This document shows, piece by piece, positions 56,977-64,000 of a DNA stretch of 64,000 nt. A program made the translations under genes and the position numbers. Each line of letters opens with the position of its first letter. Position 1 is the stretch's first letter. Origin of the DNA: Veillonella sp. 3891 (lineage in GTDB: Bacteria > Bacillota > Negativicutes > Veillonellales > Veillonellaceae); assembly GCF_003992315.1 (NCBI RefSeq), contig NZ_RQVE01000002.1:124001-188000 (forward strand), in the 5' to 3' direction. The notes under the pieces are model-generated. The model was not told the DNA's origin, did no database searches, and saw only the letters and a list, made by a program, of their open reading frames with translations.

Positions 56977-57179
56977 ATATGATTTACTCATAATTTAATC
57001 TTTTTTCATGTTTTTCCACTTTTTTGCTATCCTATAATACAAAACAATGCCACATCCCCCTTCTCTCACTGCATTCTGAATGTTCGTTCAGGGGAATATG
57101 GCATTGTTTTTTCTTTATTTTGGCATATCAATATATATTTGAACTTCTGTAATACGGACAAATTATGAGTAAATCATAT
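56977..57179. repeat. Element with 20-bp perfect terminal inverted repeats and internal palindrome (palindrome family, locus 4)
   Basis: ATATGATTTACTCATAATTT at 56977-56996 is perfectly repeated in inverted form at 57160-57179. Inside, 57043-57060 and 57091-57108 are near-perfect arms (AACAATGCCA on the left), with a CTGAA/TTCAG mini-stem at the apex. Read on the minus strand, the apex TGAACGAACATTCAGAATG resembles the core of loci 2 and 3. No target-site duplication was seen. The flanking DNA to 56864 and 57529 shows no gene. Confidence 0.8.
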
Positions 57180-57529
57180 GGGGGCTTATTAGGGAGCGGT
57201 TGGGGCTAATGTAGTGTATCTGCTGGTATCTGTTCTCCCGAAGGTATGTAGTACTTAGATCTAGGCTATTTTCCTTATCTAGTAGACATTCATCGTTTCG
57301 ATGCCTATAAGCCTCTTCTACATGCTATACAAAATACTTTTATTTCTTACTATTTTTACTGTTCTTTTCATTCTTTATACATACGCAAATATATACTACT
57401 GCTAGTATGACTAAATGTAATAGCTATAGGGAATATTCCTGCTCATGAATTGTCCTACTAATCATAGGTATCCATTAACAACTATATAAAATCCCCTTAC
57501 CTATAAGTCCCATTAAATACTACGGCTCA

Positions 57530-58150
57530 CTAGAAGAATGTGTCTTGTGTGCCGCTTTGTTTAACTTCCATTTTGGCCCGTCGTTCATCGGTGATGAAGG
57601 AGTCTGTTTTCATATTAATGACATGCAACAAGCCTCGCATAGAATCTACACCTTTTTCTTTCGCTGCTGCAATGGCTACTTTAGCACATACTTCAGAGTC
57701 GTCCAAGGCATTGTGATGATTAAATGTAATTCCTAAAAATCCACCCAATGTATTTAATTTATGATTCACTAAATCAGGCCATACTTTTCGTGTTATACGG
57801 ACGGTACAAGTATATTCCAAATCAGGCCATTCAATGTTGTAATGGTCCAATGTGGCGCGTAATACATCGATATCGAATTTTGCATTGTGGGCTACTAATA
57901 GTTTGCCTTTTAAATGATTGTTGTAAATCGCTGGCCATAATTGGTCAAATGTCGGTTTATTAAGCACCTCTTCTGGTTGGATACCATGGATGCCAATAAA
58001 CTCTTGGTTGAACTGCATCACCGGAGGTTTAATCAAACTATACCCACGTTTTGTAATACGGCCATCTTCTACGGTCACTACCGCTAAGGAAATGGCACTA
58101 TTCTTACTTTCATTAGCCGTTTCAAAATCTAAAGCAACAAAATTTAACAT
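57530..58150 (-). CDS. DEDDh 3'-5' exonuclease (DnaQ-like)
   Basis: A 206-residue nuclease of the DNA polymerase III epsilon family. Exo I is ALDFETAN (D and E), Exo II is LVAHNAKFDIDVL (D), and Exo III contains HNALDDSEVCAKVA (H and D), so all DEDDh residues are present. A C-terminal tail of about 35 residues follows the nuclease fold. It is a standalone protein, so proofreading, RNA trimming or general repair are all possible. Confidence 0.9.
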   Translation of the reverse strand: MLNFVALDFETANESKNSAISLAVVTVEDGRITKRGYSLIKPPVMQFNQEFIGIHGIQPEEVLNKPTFDQLWPAIYNNHLKGKLLVAHNAKFDIDVLRATLDHYNIEWPDLEYTCTVRITRKVWPDLVNHKLNTLGGFLGITFNHHNALDDSEVCAKVAIAAAKEKGVDSMRGLLHVINMKTDSFITDERRAKMEVKQSGTQDTFF

Positions 58151-58195
58151 ATATCCTCCTCACGTAGTCTACTAGGAAACTACGGTATATATCAA

Positions 58196-58230
58196 GAAAA
58201 AAGCAGATGCACTAGGTGTCATCTGCTCTT
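58196..58230 (-). terminator. Terminator of the thioredoxin-like gene
   Basis: On the minus strand AGAGCAGATG pairs with CATCTGCTTTTTT around a loop, ending in six T. It is 34 nt after the stop codon. Confidence 0.8.
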
Positions 58231-58263
58231 ATTATATAGTATTTTTGATGAAAGTAAAATCGA

Positions 58264-58542
58264 TTATTGAATCGCTTTCTCAAACACTGCTTTGATCAAA
58301 GATTTTGTTTGTTCGTAGCTTTCACCAGGTTGTGCTTCATATTGTTTATCTAAATCGAACCACAAGTTTGGATAGTATTCGTATGGATGTGTTTTGAACA
58401 ATTCCACAGCATCTTGATCTTCTACCCAGTTAATTTTGATATCTTTGAACGCAGGGTTTTCTGCTTGTAATTCTTCGATAGCGCGGAATGCATTGGCGCA
58501 ATATGGACAATGATGTAAATGGAAACCTAAAATTTCTTTCAT
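58264..58542 (-). CDS. Small thioredoxin-fold protein with CPYC motif
   Basis: A 92-residue glutaredoxin/thioredoxin-like protein. The redox motif is in FHLHHCPYCANAFRAIEEL, close to the N-terminus, with the DI-KINWVEDQDAVELF strand and a YYPNLWF cis-Pro-like region later. No signal peptide, so cytosolic. The partner or substrate is not evident. It has its own terminator and a good ribosome binding site. Confidence 0.85.
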   Translation of the reverse strand: MKEILGFHLHHCPYCANAFRAIEELQAENPAFKDIKINWVEDQDAVELFKTHPYEYYPNLWFDLDKQYEAQPGESYEQTKSLIKAVFEKAIQ

Positions 58543-58704
58543 GGTGTACTCCTTTCATAGAATCGATATATTATATCGAATTTATTCAATTATAAGTTTA
58601 GTATACCATAAGAAAATTCATGTTACAACTAAAAACCATTTCCTTTATCAATCTTTGTAAACGACCTATAGTATTGTCATAGTATACACATACATGAATT
58701 TATG

Positions 58705-58860
58705 TTATAAACCAGCGTAATATGTCGTAATCACAGTCCAAGATGTGTGAATCCAACTAGATACATCCACTGTTGTTTGTAAGGCAACAGCTAAAAACAT
58801 GGCTCCTGTAATCACAGTTGCAGCTGTACTACTCATAATAGCATCAATTCGTTCTAACAT
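58705..58860 (-). CDS. Predicted 51-residue membrane protein
   Basis: A small ORF beginning MLERIDAIMSSTAATVITG and continuing with a hydrophobic stretch AMFLAVALQTTVDVSS, ending WTVITTYYAGL. An AGAGGA-type ribosome binding site lies about 10 nt upstream. The hydrophobic pattern suggests one membrane helix. It is oriented opposite to the TetR gene that starts 300 nt away. No family is recognised. The 300 nt between this ORF and the TetR gene is AT-rich with no further gene. Confidence 0.5.
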   Translation of the reverse strand: MLERIDAIMSSTAATVITGAMFLAVALQTTVDVSSWIHTSWTVITTYYAGL

Positions 58861-59160
58861 AAGAACACATCCTCTCTACTTCCAATCTATATAATACTAC
58901 TATGCATGTATGCATTCTCATATATATGGATTCTCTTAGCAATTTATTATATAATATATTCATATTGAATGTTATGTAAAACAAACTCAATTAAGTTACA
59001 AAACATTTTGTATCTTATGATATACTATTAGTATAGTCTAATTAAAAAAATTTTCAAGAATCACTTTTTCTGTTTTGTTATTTACGAAACATATATAGAA
59101 AAGTATCCTATATTGAACAACTATCTCATTTTGTTTGCTTCATATATGTAAGGAGGAATT

Positions 59161-59739
59161 ATGGATAAACGACAAATGAAAACTAGAAAAGCCATTTTCG
59201 ATGCCTTTGTAAGGCTTCTAGAACATAAAAATTACAATGCCATCATTGTGCAAGACATTATCGATGAAGCCCTCATTGGTCGCAGTACATTTTACGCACA
59301 CTTTGAAACAAAAGAAGATCTATTAGAAGCTCTTTGCCACGAATTATTCGCTCATATTATCGATACTGCATCAGACTTTTCTCATGCTCACGGTTTATAT
59401 AAAAACAGTCACATCAAGGAAGCTATCTTTCTCCACATCTTGCAGCATTTAGAGGACAACGACAACAACATTTTAGGCCTTCTTTCCTGTGAAAGTAACG
59501 AACTCTTCCTACGTCATTTCAAGAGCAGCCTGAAAGAACTCATTCAAAGCCACTTCTTAAACAACCAAACGTGTCCACATAATAATATCCCTCATGATTT
59601 TATTTCCAATCACATTGCGGGCTCCTTTGTAGAAATGGTCCTATGGTGGTTAGAAACAGATCGTAAATATTCCATCGAAGATATGTCACGATACTTTTAC
59701 CATATTACAGAACCACTCATCCTAGAGCACCAACATTAA
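59161..59739 (+). CDS. TetR/AcrR family transcriptional regulator
   Basis: The N-terminal DNA-binding domain has the TetR helix-turn-helix: KAIFDAFVRLLEHKNYNAIIVQDIIDEALIGRSTFYAHFETKEDLLEAL (residues about 10-60, given here only as landmarks NAIIVQDIIDEA and GRSTFYAHF). The 130-residue C-terminal ligand domain is unassigned and ends with a hydrophobic WWLETDRKYS helix region, like TetR_C_7/PsrA-type regulators. Convergent with the MATE exporter, which is a plausible but unproven target. The start follows AAGGAGG. Confidence 0.9.
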   Translation: MDKRQMKTRKAIFDAFVRLLEHKNYNAIIVQDIIDEALIGRSTFYAHFETKEDLLEALCHELFAHIIDTASDFSHAHGLYKNSHIKEAIFLHILQHLEDNDNNILGLLSCESNELFLRHFKSSLKELIQSHFLNNQTCPHNNIPHDFISNHIAGSFVEMVLWWLETDRKYSIEDMSRYFYHITEPLILEHQH

Positions 59740-59749
59740 TACAAACAAC

Positions 59750-59787
59750 AAGGCGCTACCTTGACCTAATGGTCAAAGTAGCGCCTT
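59750..59787. terminator. Terminator shared by the TetR and MATE genes
   Basis: AAGGCGCTAC pairs with GTAGCGCCTT, and an inner TTGACC-TAAT-GGTCAA stem continues the hairpin, with T residues following on the plus strand. Confidence 0.8.
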
Positions 59788-59942
59788 TCTTGTAGACAAC
59801 GTTTTTTACTAAAATCTCAGTTAACAATTAGGAGAAAACTAGTTTCTTTATTTCAAGAAACTAGTTTGAAACTTCAGAAATTACACTTCCATCCTTTTTT
59901 AACTGTTTTCCCTATTCTCAACTATAATGTTTTTTACACCAT

Positions 59943-61268
59943 TTATTTAGGAATCATAGCAAAACGTTTCTTTGCCAATGGTATGAACAGAACTAAAATG
60001 ATGGATTCTACTAGATATGTAAGCACATAGGTCATCCACAAACCGTCATTACCAAACGGAGGGATAAGCAATTCTTGCATACCTACGAAGAAGACTACTG
60101 CAATGAACATCATATTCCGGATGGACGCCGTTTGCCCGATGCCGTTATACATACCGTACAATAGCAATCCTACGGCAGCACAGATAGGGTAAAGAAGTAG
60201 GTAATGGGAATATTCCATCGCCATTGTATATATAGCCGGTACCGATGTCATGACTAGAATCAAATCATTGCGGAACAATCCTAACACAACTTCTACAATG
60301 ACCACGTACACAGCTAAGCAGACTAAGGAAATTTTTAAGGTATCTTTCCAAAGCACCAAGTCTCGTTTGCCAAATGCTTTTCCTGTAAATACGCTAACTC
60401 CATTAGCCTGTCCATCTGTGAAGTATGCCATGATGAAGATAACCTCTAAAATGACTGCATTCGTAGCTAATACATCACTACCCATGGCACTACCTGCTTT
60501 CGCAAATAGATTATTAATAGTTAGCAAGCAAAAGGTACGAAGCATCAGGTCTGTGTTAACTTTCATAATGGATAGGAATGGTTTCACCTGTTTCAAAGTG
60601 TTCCACATACGAGACGTTAGATCTAAGCGATCACGAGCTAGGTACATAGCCCCTAAACCTATTAAGGATGCATAGATTTGCGAAATTAATGCTGCCCAAG
60701 CGACACCTTTTACACCAAATCCAAAGCCAAAGACAAACAAAAAGGACAAGGCAATGTTAAGCAAGTTCATGGAGATTTGCATAATCATCGTAGCACGAAT
60801 CATCATCTGCCCCATGAGCCAGCCTAAGGTAACATAATTGACCAATACGAAAGGAGCTCCCCAGATTAAAATATCTGTGTAGTCTGCCATCAACGCAATA
60901 ACCTCTGGATCGGGATGCATAAAGCTGGCGTAGTAATCGAATATCCAAGGATAGCCAATGATAAACCCTGCACTAACGAGTAAGGCAATGATAAGAGGTC
61001 GAAAGAAGCTGAGTGATGTACTTTCCTTCGATTGTTCCCCCAAAGCCTGTGCAGAAAACACCGTGGTGGCTACCCGCAAAAATCCAAAAAGCCAATACAT
61101 ATTGTTGAATAAGATAACCCCTAGTGCTACGGCAGCGATGTACATAGCATTATCCATATGTCCCATAATCGCAGTATTCACAGCCCCCAATAAAGGCTGG
61201 GTCACCGTAGAAATCATAAATGGAATTGTCACTTTTAAATAATCTTTGTAGGTTAATCGTTCTTCCAT
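59943..61268 (-). CDS. MATE family efflux transporter
   Basis: A 441-residue, 12-helix cation-coupled exporter of the MATE (DinF-like) group. The N-terminal half starts KVTIPFMISTVTQPLLGAVNTAIMGHM, and the MATE-typical FLRVATTVFSAQALG and FTDGQANGVSVFTGKAFGKRD are visible in the two halves. Drug or metabolite export is inferred from the family. It lies directly after the terminator of the peptide ABC operon. Confidence 0.9.
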   Translation of the reverse strand: MEERLTYKDYLKVTIPFMISTVTQPLLGAVNTAIMGHMDNAMYIAAVALGVILFNNMYWLFGFLRVATTVFSAQALGEQSKESTSLSFFRPLIIALLVSAGFIIGYPWIFDYYASFMHPDPEVIALMADYTDILIWGAPFVLVNYVTLGWLMGQMMIRATMIMQISMNLLNIALSFLFVFGFGFGVKGVAWAALISQIYASLIGLGAMYLARDRLDLTSRMWNTLKQVKPFLSIMKVNTDLMLRTFCLLTINNLFAKAGSAMGSDVLATNAVILEVIFIMAYFTDGQANGVSVFTGKAFGKRDLVLWKDTLKISLVCLAVYVVIVEVVLGLFRNDLILVMTSVPAIYTMAMEYSHYLLLYPICAAVGLLLYGMYNGIGQTASIRNMMFIAVVFFVGMQELLIPPFGNDGLWMTYVLTYLVESIILVLFIPLAKKRFAMIPK

Positions 61269-61280
61269 AGTACCCTCACA

Positions 61281-61312
61281 AAAAAGGGGAGCCCCCTACG
61301 GTGCTCCCCTTG
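61281..61312 (-). terminator. Terminator of the peptide/nickel-type ABC operon
   Basis: On the minus strand AAGGGGAGCACC pairs with GGGGGCTCCCCTT (bulged) and is followed by six T. It lies 140 nt after the dppF-type stop. Confidence 0.8.
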
Positions 61313-61452
61313 AAACATTCTATTCTAACACCATTCGATATAATTATTATATCAAAAGATATTCATATGTAACAAATATCCATTATTCATAGATTTTGTA
61401 CTACTTTGCAAAACAATCTATTCAGCTGTTGAATATTGCCATCACCAACTGA

Positions 61453-62226
61453 TTAGTGATCTAAATTATAGACAGCGCTCAATAATTGTTTTGTGTACGG
61501 ATGCTGTGCTTCTGCTAAGGCTTCTCCACTGAGGCGTTCCACTACTTCTCCTTTATACATGACCACCACTTTGTGGCAGAATAAATGGACCAATGCCAAA
61601 TCATGGCAAATAAATAAGTAGGTAATGCCTTTCTCTTTTTGCAAACGCACTAATAGCTCAATGATGGTAGCTTGTACAGATACATCAAGAGCGCTAGTAG
61701 CTTCATCGCAAACGATGATTTCTGGTTCCAATGCCAAGGCTCTGGCGATAGCTACACGTTGACGTTGACCGCCACTCATATTGTTTGGATAGCGACCTGC
61801 AAAATCTTCTGGTAGGTCCACCATTTTTAACAGCTCACGGGCTTTTGCATCCACGTCAGCTTTGTTGATCAACCCAAAATTACGCAATGGTTCACAAATG
61901 ATATCACGCACTTTCATCTTCGGATTGAAAGCCGCTGTTGGATCTTGGAATACCATTTGAATATGACGATAATTCTGTCGTTTTTCTTCGCCTTTCAATT
62001 TCGTAATATCCTTGCCACGGAACATCACTGACCCCGAGGTAGGTTCATGCATGTTCATGATCGTTTTTACCAAGGTGGACTTACCACAGCCAGACTCCCC
62101 TACGATAGCTAAGGTTTCGCCTCGCTCTACATCGATGGAAATACCATTACATGCACGCAACGTAGAACCGTCAGCGAGAGGAAATTCTTTCACAATATCT
62201 TGAATTTGCATAATAATATCAGACAT
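61453..62226 (-). CDS. Oligopeptide/nickel-type ABC transporter ATPase (DppF/NikE class)
   Basis: Second ATPase of a dipeptide/oligopeptide/nickel family importer. Walker A GESGCGKST, the signature NMSGGQRQRVAIARAL and Walker B IIVCDEATSALD are present, followed by FICHDLALV. The start is at 62226 (GGAGG before ATG), overlapping the upstream ATPase by 8 nt; the longer frame to 62316 is not supported. 257 residues, shorter than many DppF because there is almost no C-terminal oligopeptide domain. Substrate not determinable. Confidence 0.9.
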   Translation of the reverse strand: MSDIIMQIQDIVKEFPLADGSTLRACNGISIDVERGETLAIVGESGCGKSTLVKTIMNMHEPTSGSVMFRGKDITKLKGEEKRQNYRHIQMVFQDPTAAFNPKMKVRDIICEPLRNFGLINKADVDAKARELLKMVDLPEDFAGRYPNNMSGGQRQRVAIARALALEPEIIVCDEATSALDVSVQATIIELLVRLQKEKGITYLFICHDLALVHLFCHKVVVMYKGEVVERLSGEALAEAQHPYTKQLLSAVYNLDH

Positions 62227-63010
62227 AGCGTTTTCCTCCAATTTCTGGCACTGCATTGAGCAATTGCTTCGTATACTCCGCTTGTGGGTTGCGAATGATT
62301 TCCTCAGCTGGACCATATTCCACCACAGCTCCTTGTTTCATCACCATGATTTTATCAGACATATGAGCTGCTACGCCAATATTATGAGTTACAATAATCA
62401 TCGACGTTTTATTTTCACGGTTAATGCGCAATAATTCTTCTACAATTTGCGCTTGTGTCGTTACATCTAGGGCCGATGTAGGTTCATCCCCCAATAATAA
62501 TTTAGGAGAGAATGTGATTGCCATGGCAATCCCTACACGTTGGCGCATACCGCCACTGAGTTCAAATGGATAGGCCTTCATGATGGCCTCAGGATGTGGC
62601 AAATTGGTAAGAGCCAACATTTCGATAGCTTTTGCCTCTGCCTCTTGTTTAGACATGGTGCTATGCAATTGAATAAACTCTACAAATTGCTTCCCGATAG
62701 TTTGGATAGGGTTCATCATATTGCCACTATCTTGGAAAATCATAGCAATGTGATTGCCCCGTAAGTCTAACCAGTCTTTTGTGGAAAAGGATAATAAATC
62801 TTGACCATCAAAGGTGATACTGCCTTCAGACACACGACCTGTATTGGGCAATACCCCTAATAGGGCACGGATAACCGTCGTCTTACCACTGCCAGATTCG
62901 CCTACAATGGAAACTATCTCCCCTTCTGCTAGGTCTAAGTTAACCCCTGCAATCGTAGGACTTGGATTATTTCCGTAGGTAACGGCTAAGTTTTTAATAC
63001 TAAGTAACAT
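62219..63010 (-). CDS. Oligopeptide/nickel-type ABC transporter ATPase (DppD/NikD class)
   Basis: First ATPase of the pair. Walker A GESGSGKTT, LSGGMRQRVGIAMAI signature and Walker B LLLGDEPTSALD are visible, then IVTHNIGVAAHM. 263 residues without the C-terminal FeS-like cysteine segment found in DppD. It lies about 105 nt downstream of the binding-protein gene, separated from it by a hairpin. The permease genes are not between them, so they must be upstream, beyond the window, or elsewhere. Confidence 0.9.
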   Translation of the reverse strand: MLLSIKNLAVTYGNNPSPTIAGVNLDLAEGEIVSIVGESGSGKTTVIRALLGVLPNTGRVSEGSITFDGQDLLSFSTKDWLDLRGNHIAMIFQDSGNMMNPIQTIGKQFVEFIQLHSTMSKQEAEAKAIEMLALTNLPHPEAIMKAYPFELSGGMRQRVGIAMAITFSPKLLLGDEPTSALDVTTQAQIVEELLRINRENKTSMIIVTHNIGVAAHMSDKIMVMKQGAVVEYGPAEEIIRNPQAEYTKQLLNAVPEIGGKRYV

Positions 63011-63064
63011 ATAGATCCTTTCTGACTATTTTATGAGTATGGTACTGAAAGTTACTGCTACATG

Positions 63065-63098
63065 CAACAAGGGGAGGCCAAGTGCCTCCCGATTGTTG
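63065..63098 (-). promoter_or_regulatory. Hairpin between binding-protein and ATPase genes
   Basis: CAACAA and GGGAGGCA-type arms (GGGGAGGC with GCCTCCC, closed by CAACAA/TTGTTG) form a strong stem 18 nt after the binding-protein stop. It is placed like the mglB-mglA stem-loop and probably sets the ratio of binding protein to ATPases. Confidence 0.7.
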
Positions 63099-63115
63099 CG
63101 GACATCTGCAAAGGA

Positions 63116-64000
63116 TTATTTTGCTGGTTTTACGTCTTTAGTCAACCAGTAGTAGTCTGTTGGGTACATTACTACATTTGTTAACCAAGTGTTATTAACG
63201 ATATTTGTTTTAGGGTAACCTAAGAACAATGCAGCACCATCATTCAATAAGATTTGTTGTGCTTCGATAATTAAGCTTTGACGTTTAGATTTGTCGAATT
63301 CAACTGCCAATTGATCCATGATGGCATCATATTTAGGGTTGCTGTAACCAGAACCATTTTGAGGGTTTTCACCGTTTAAGTTAGTTTTCCAGTACCATTT
63401 TAAGAAGATTTCTGGATCACCAGTGTTCGCTGTTACGATGTTGGAGATCAACAAGTCATAGTCGCCATCGATACCCATTTTGTCGATTAAGTTATAGTCA
63501 ACGGACTCGATATTTACTTTGATACCGATTTTTTTCATGTCGGATTGTACAGCTTCTGCATAGATAGGAAGCTCTTGACGGCTATTATATACTACGAAAC
63601 GTACTTCTAAGTTTTTGCCATCTTTATCTACGTAACCATCTCCATCAGTATCTTTCCAACCTGCTTCCGCCAATAATTGTTTGGAACGCTCAGGATTATA
63701 CGCATTAGGGTCTTTCAAGCCATCAAAACCATAATCCAAGCTTGGTGGAATTGGTGCTTTACCTGGAATGAAAGTACCTTTTAACAATACTTTGTTGTAG
63801 GATTCACGGTCAGTACCGCTAATGAAGGCAGCACGAACTTTTTCATCACCTAATACACCTTTTTGGTTAATACGAGCTAATACAGTACGTAAAGATGCGA
63901 TTTCATCTACTTTGAATTTGCTGTCATTACGCATGGACTCAAGGTCGCCAGCGCCAATGTTAACAGCGAAGTCTACGTCACCGTTTTGTAATGCTAATGC
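63116..64000 (-). CDS. Peptide/nickel-type ABC transporter substrate-binding protein, 5' end beyond the window
   Basis: C-terminal part of a family 5 (SBP_bac_5) extracytoplasmic solute-binding protein. The reading frame stays open to the window edge (ALALQNGDVDFAVNIG lies just upstream of the first internal Met), so 295 residues are visible and the N-terminus with its signal peptide is missing. Typical segments are LLAEAGWKDTDGDGYVDKDGK and PIYAEAVQSDMKKIGIKVNI. It precedes the two ATPase genes. Substrate unknown (peptide, nickel or another small molecule). Confidence 0.9.
   Translation of the reverse strand, partial: ALALQNGDVDFAVNIGAGDLESMRNDSKFKVDEIASLRTVLARINQKGVLGDEKVRAAFISGTDRESYNKVLLKGTFIPGKAPIPPSLDYGFDGLKDPNAYNPERSKQLLAEAGWKDTDGDGYVDKDGKNLEVRFVVYNSRQELPIYAEAVQSDMKKIGIKVNIESVDYNLIDKMGIDGDYDLLISNIVTANTGDPEIFLKWYWKTNLNGENPQNGSGYSNPKYDAIMDQLAVEFDKSKRQSLIIEAQQILLNDGAALFLGYPKTNIVNNTWLTNVVMYPTDYYWLTKDVKPAK

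Overview
The window looks like a chromosomal segment of a Veillonella-type bacterium (Negativicutes, Firmicutes with an outer membrane). The basis is the combination of Firmicutes-style housekeeping genes and gene order (clpP-clpX-lon-engB, walJ-rlmH) with an outer-membrane trimeric autotransporter, lipobox-bearing substrate-binding proteins, strong ribosome binding sites and AT-rich DNA. The species assignment is inference; no search was run. Most genes are on the minus strand. No CRISPR array, prophage, transposase or rRNA was seen; there is one tRNA-Ser(UGA).

Layout. 1-2.2 kb: molybdate transporter modABC. 2.3-6.4 kb: AEC-type carrier, a CzrA-like metal sensor, a DUF2157/GDYXXLXY membrane pair and a universal stress protein. 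6.4-9 kb: a gene-poor stretch with a very large nested palindrome, an MFS transporter, tRNA-Ser and a second palindrome. 9-16.4 kb: uraA, a RodA/FtsW protein, trmB, queC, a PepSY protein, tatC, a polyprenyl synthase and engB. 16.4-22 kb: lon, clpX, clpP and tig, a protein quality-control block. 22-26 kb: a CBS protein, a tail-anchored coiled-coil protein, rlmH, walJ and a RuBisCO-like protein, divergent from an aminotransferase across a highly structured intergenic region. 27.8-34.6 kb: the complete F1Fo ATP synthase operon, with a proton-type c subunit and an epsilon subunit lacking its usual C-terminal domain. 34.7-40.9 kb: wecB, a WecA/TagO-type transferase, phosphoglucomutase with a His/Cys insert, a YitT protein and RidA. 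41-45.8 kb: a methylguanine methyltransferase, two tandem paralogous secreted proteins (one frameshifted at a poly-A tract) behind pncB, and menA. 46-49.7 kb: an orphan MetQ lipoprotein and a collagen-containing trimeric autotransporter whose signal peptide is frameshifted at a G-tract. 49.8-56.9 kb: a galactose locus on one strand (galT, galK, ROK regulator, mglB, mglA, mglC) covering uptake and Leloir catabolism, without galE in view. 57.5-64 kb: a DEDDh exonuclease, a thioredoxin-like protein, a tiny membrane ORF, a TetR regulator, a MATE exporter and the end of a peptide/nickel-type ABC operon cut by the window edge.

The most unusual feature is a family of large nested imperfect palindromes in at least four intergenic regions (about 6.55-7.22, 8.82-8.97, 36.07-36.44 and 56.98-57.18 kb). 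Two members share an identical 29-nt core at the apex while the surrounding arms differ with compensating changes, and two loci carry tandem duplications of one arm. Other points of interest are the RuBisCO-like protein with an altered active site, the structured region upstream of the aminotransferase, two homopolymer-associated frameshifts in surface or secreted proteins, and the minimal epsilon subunit. Where an upstream start codon lay inside a ribosome binding site or terminator, the start was moved to the ATG with a proper ribosome binding site.
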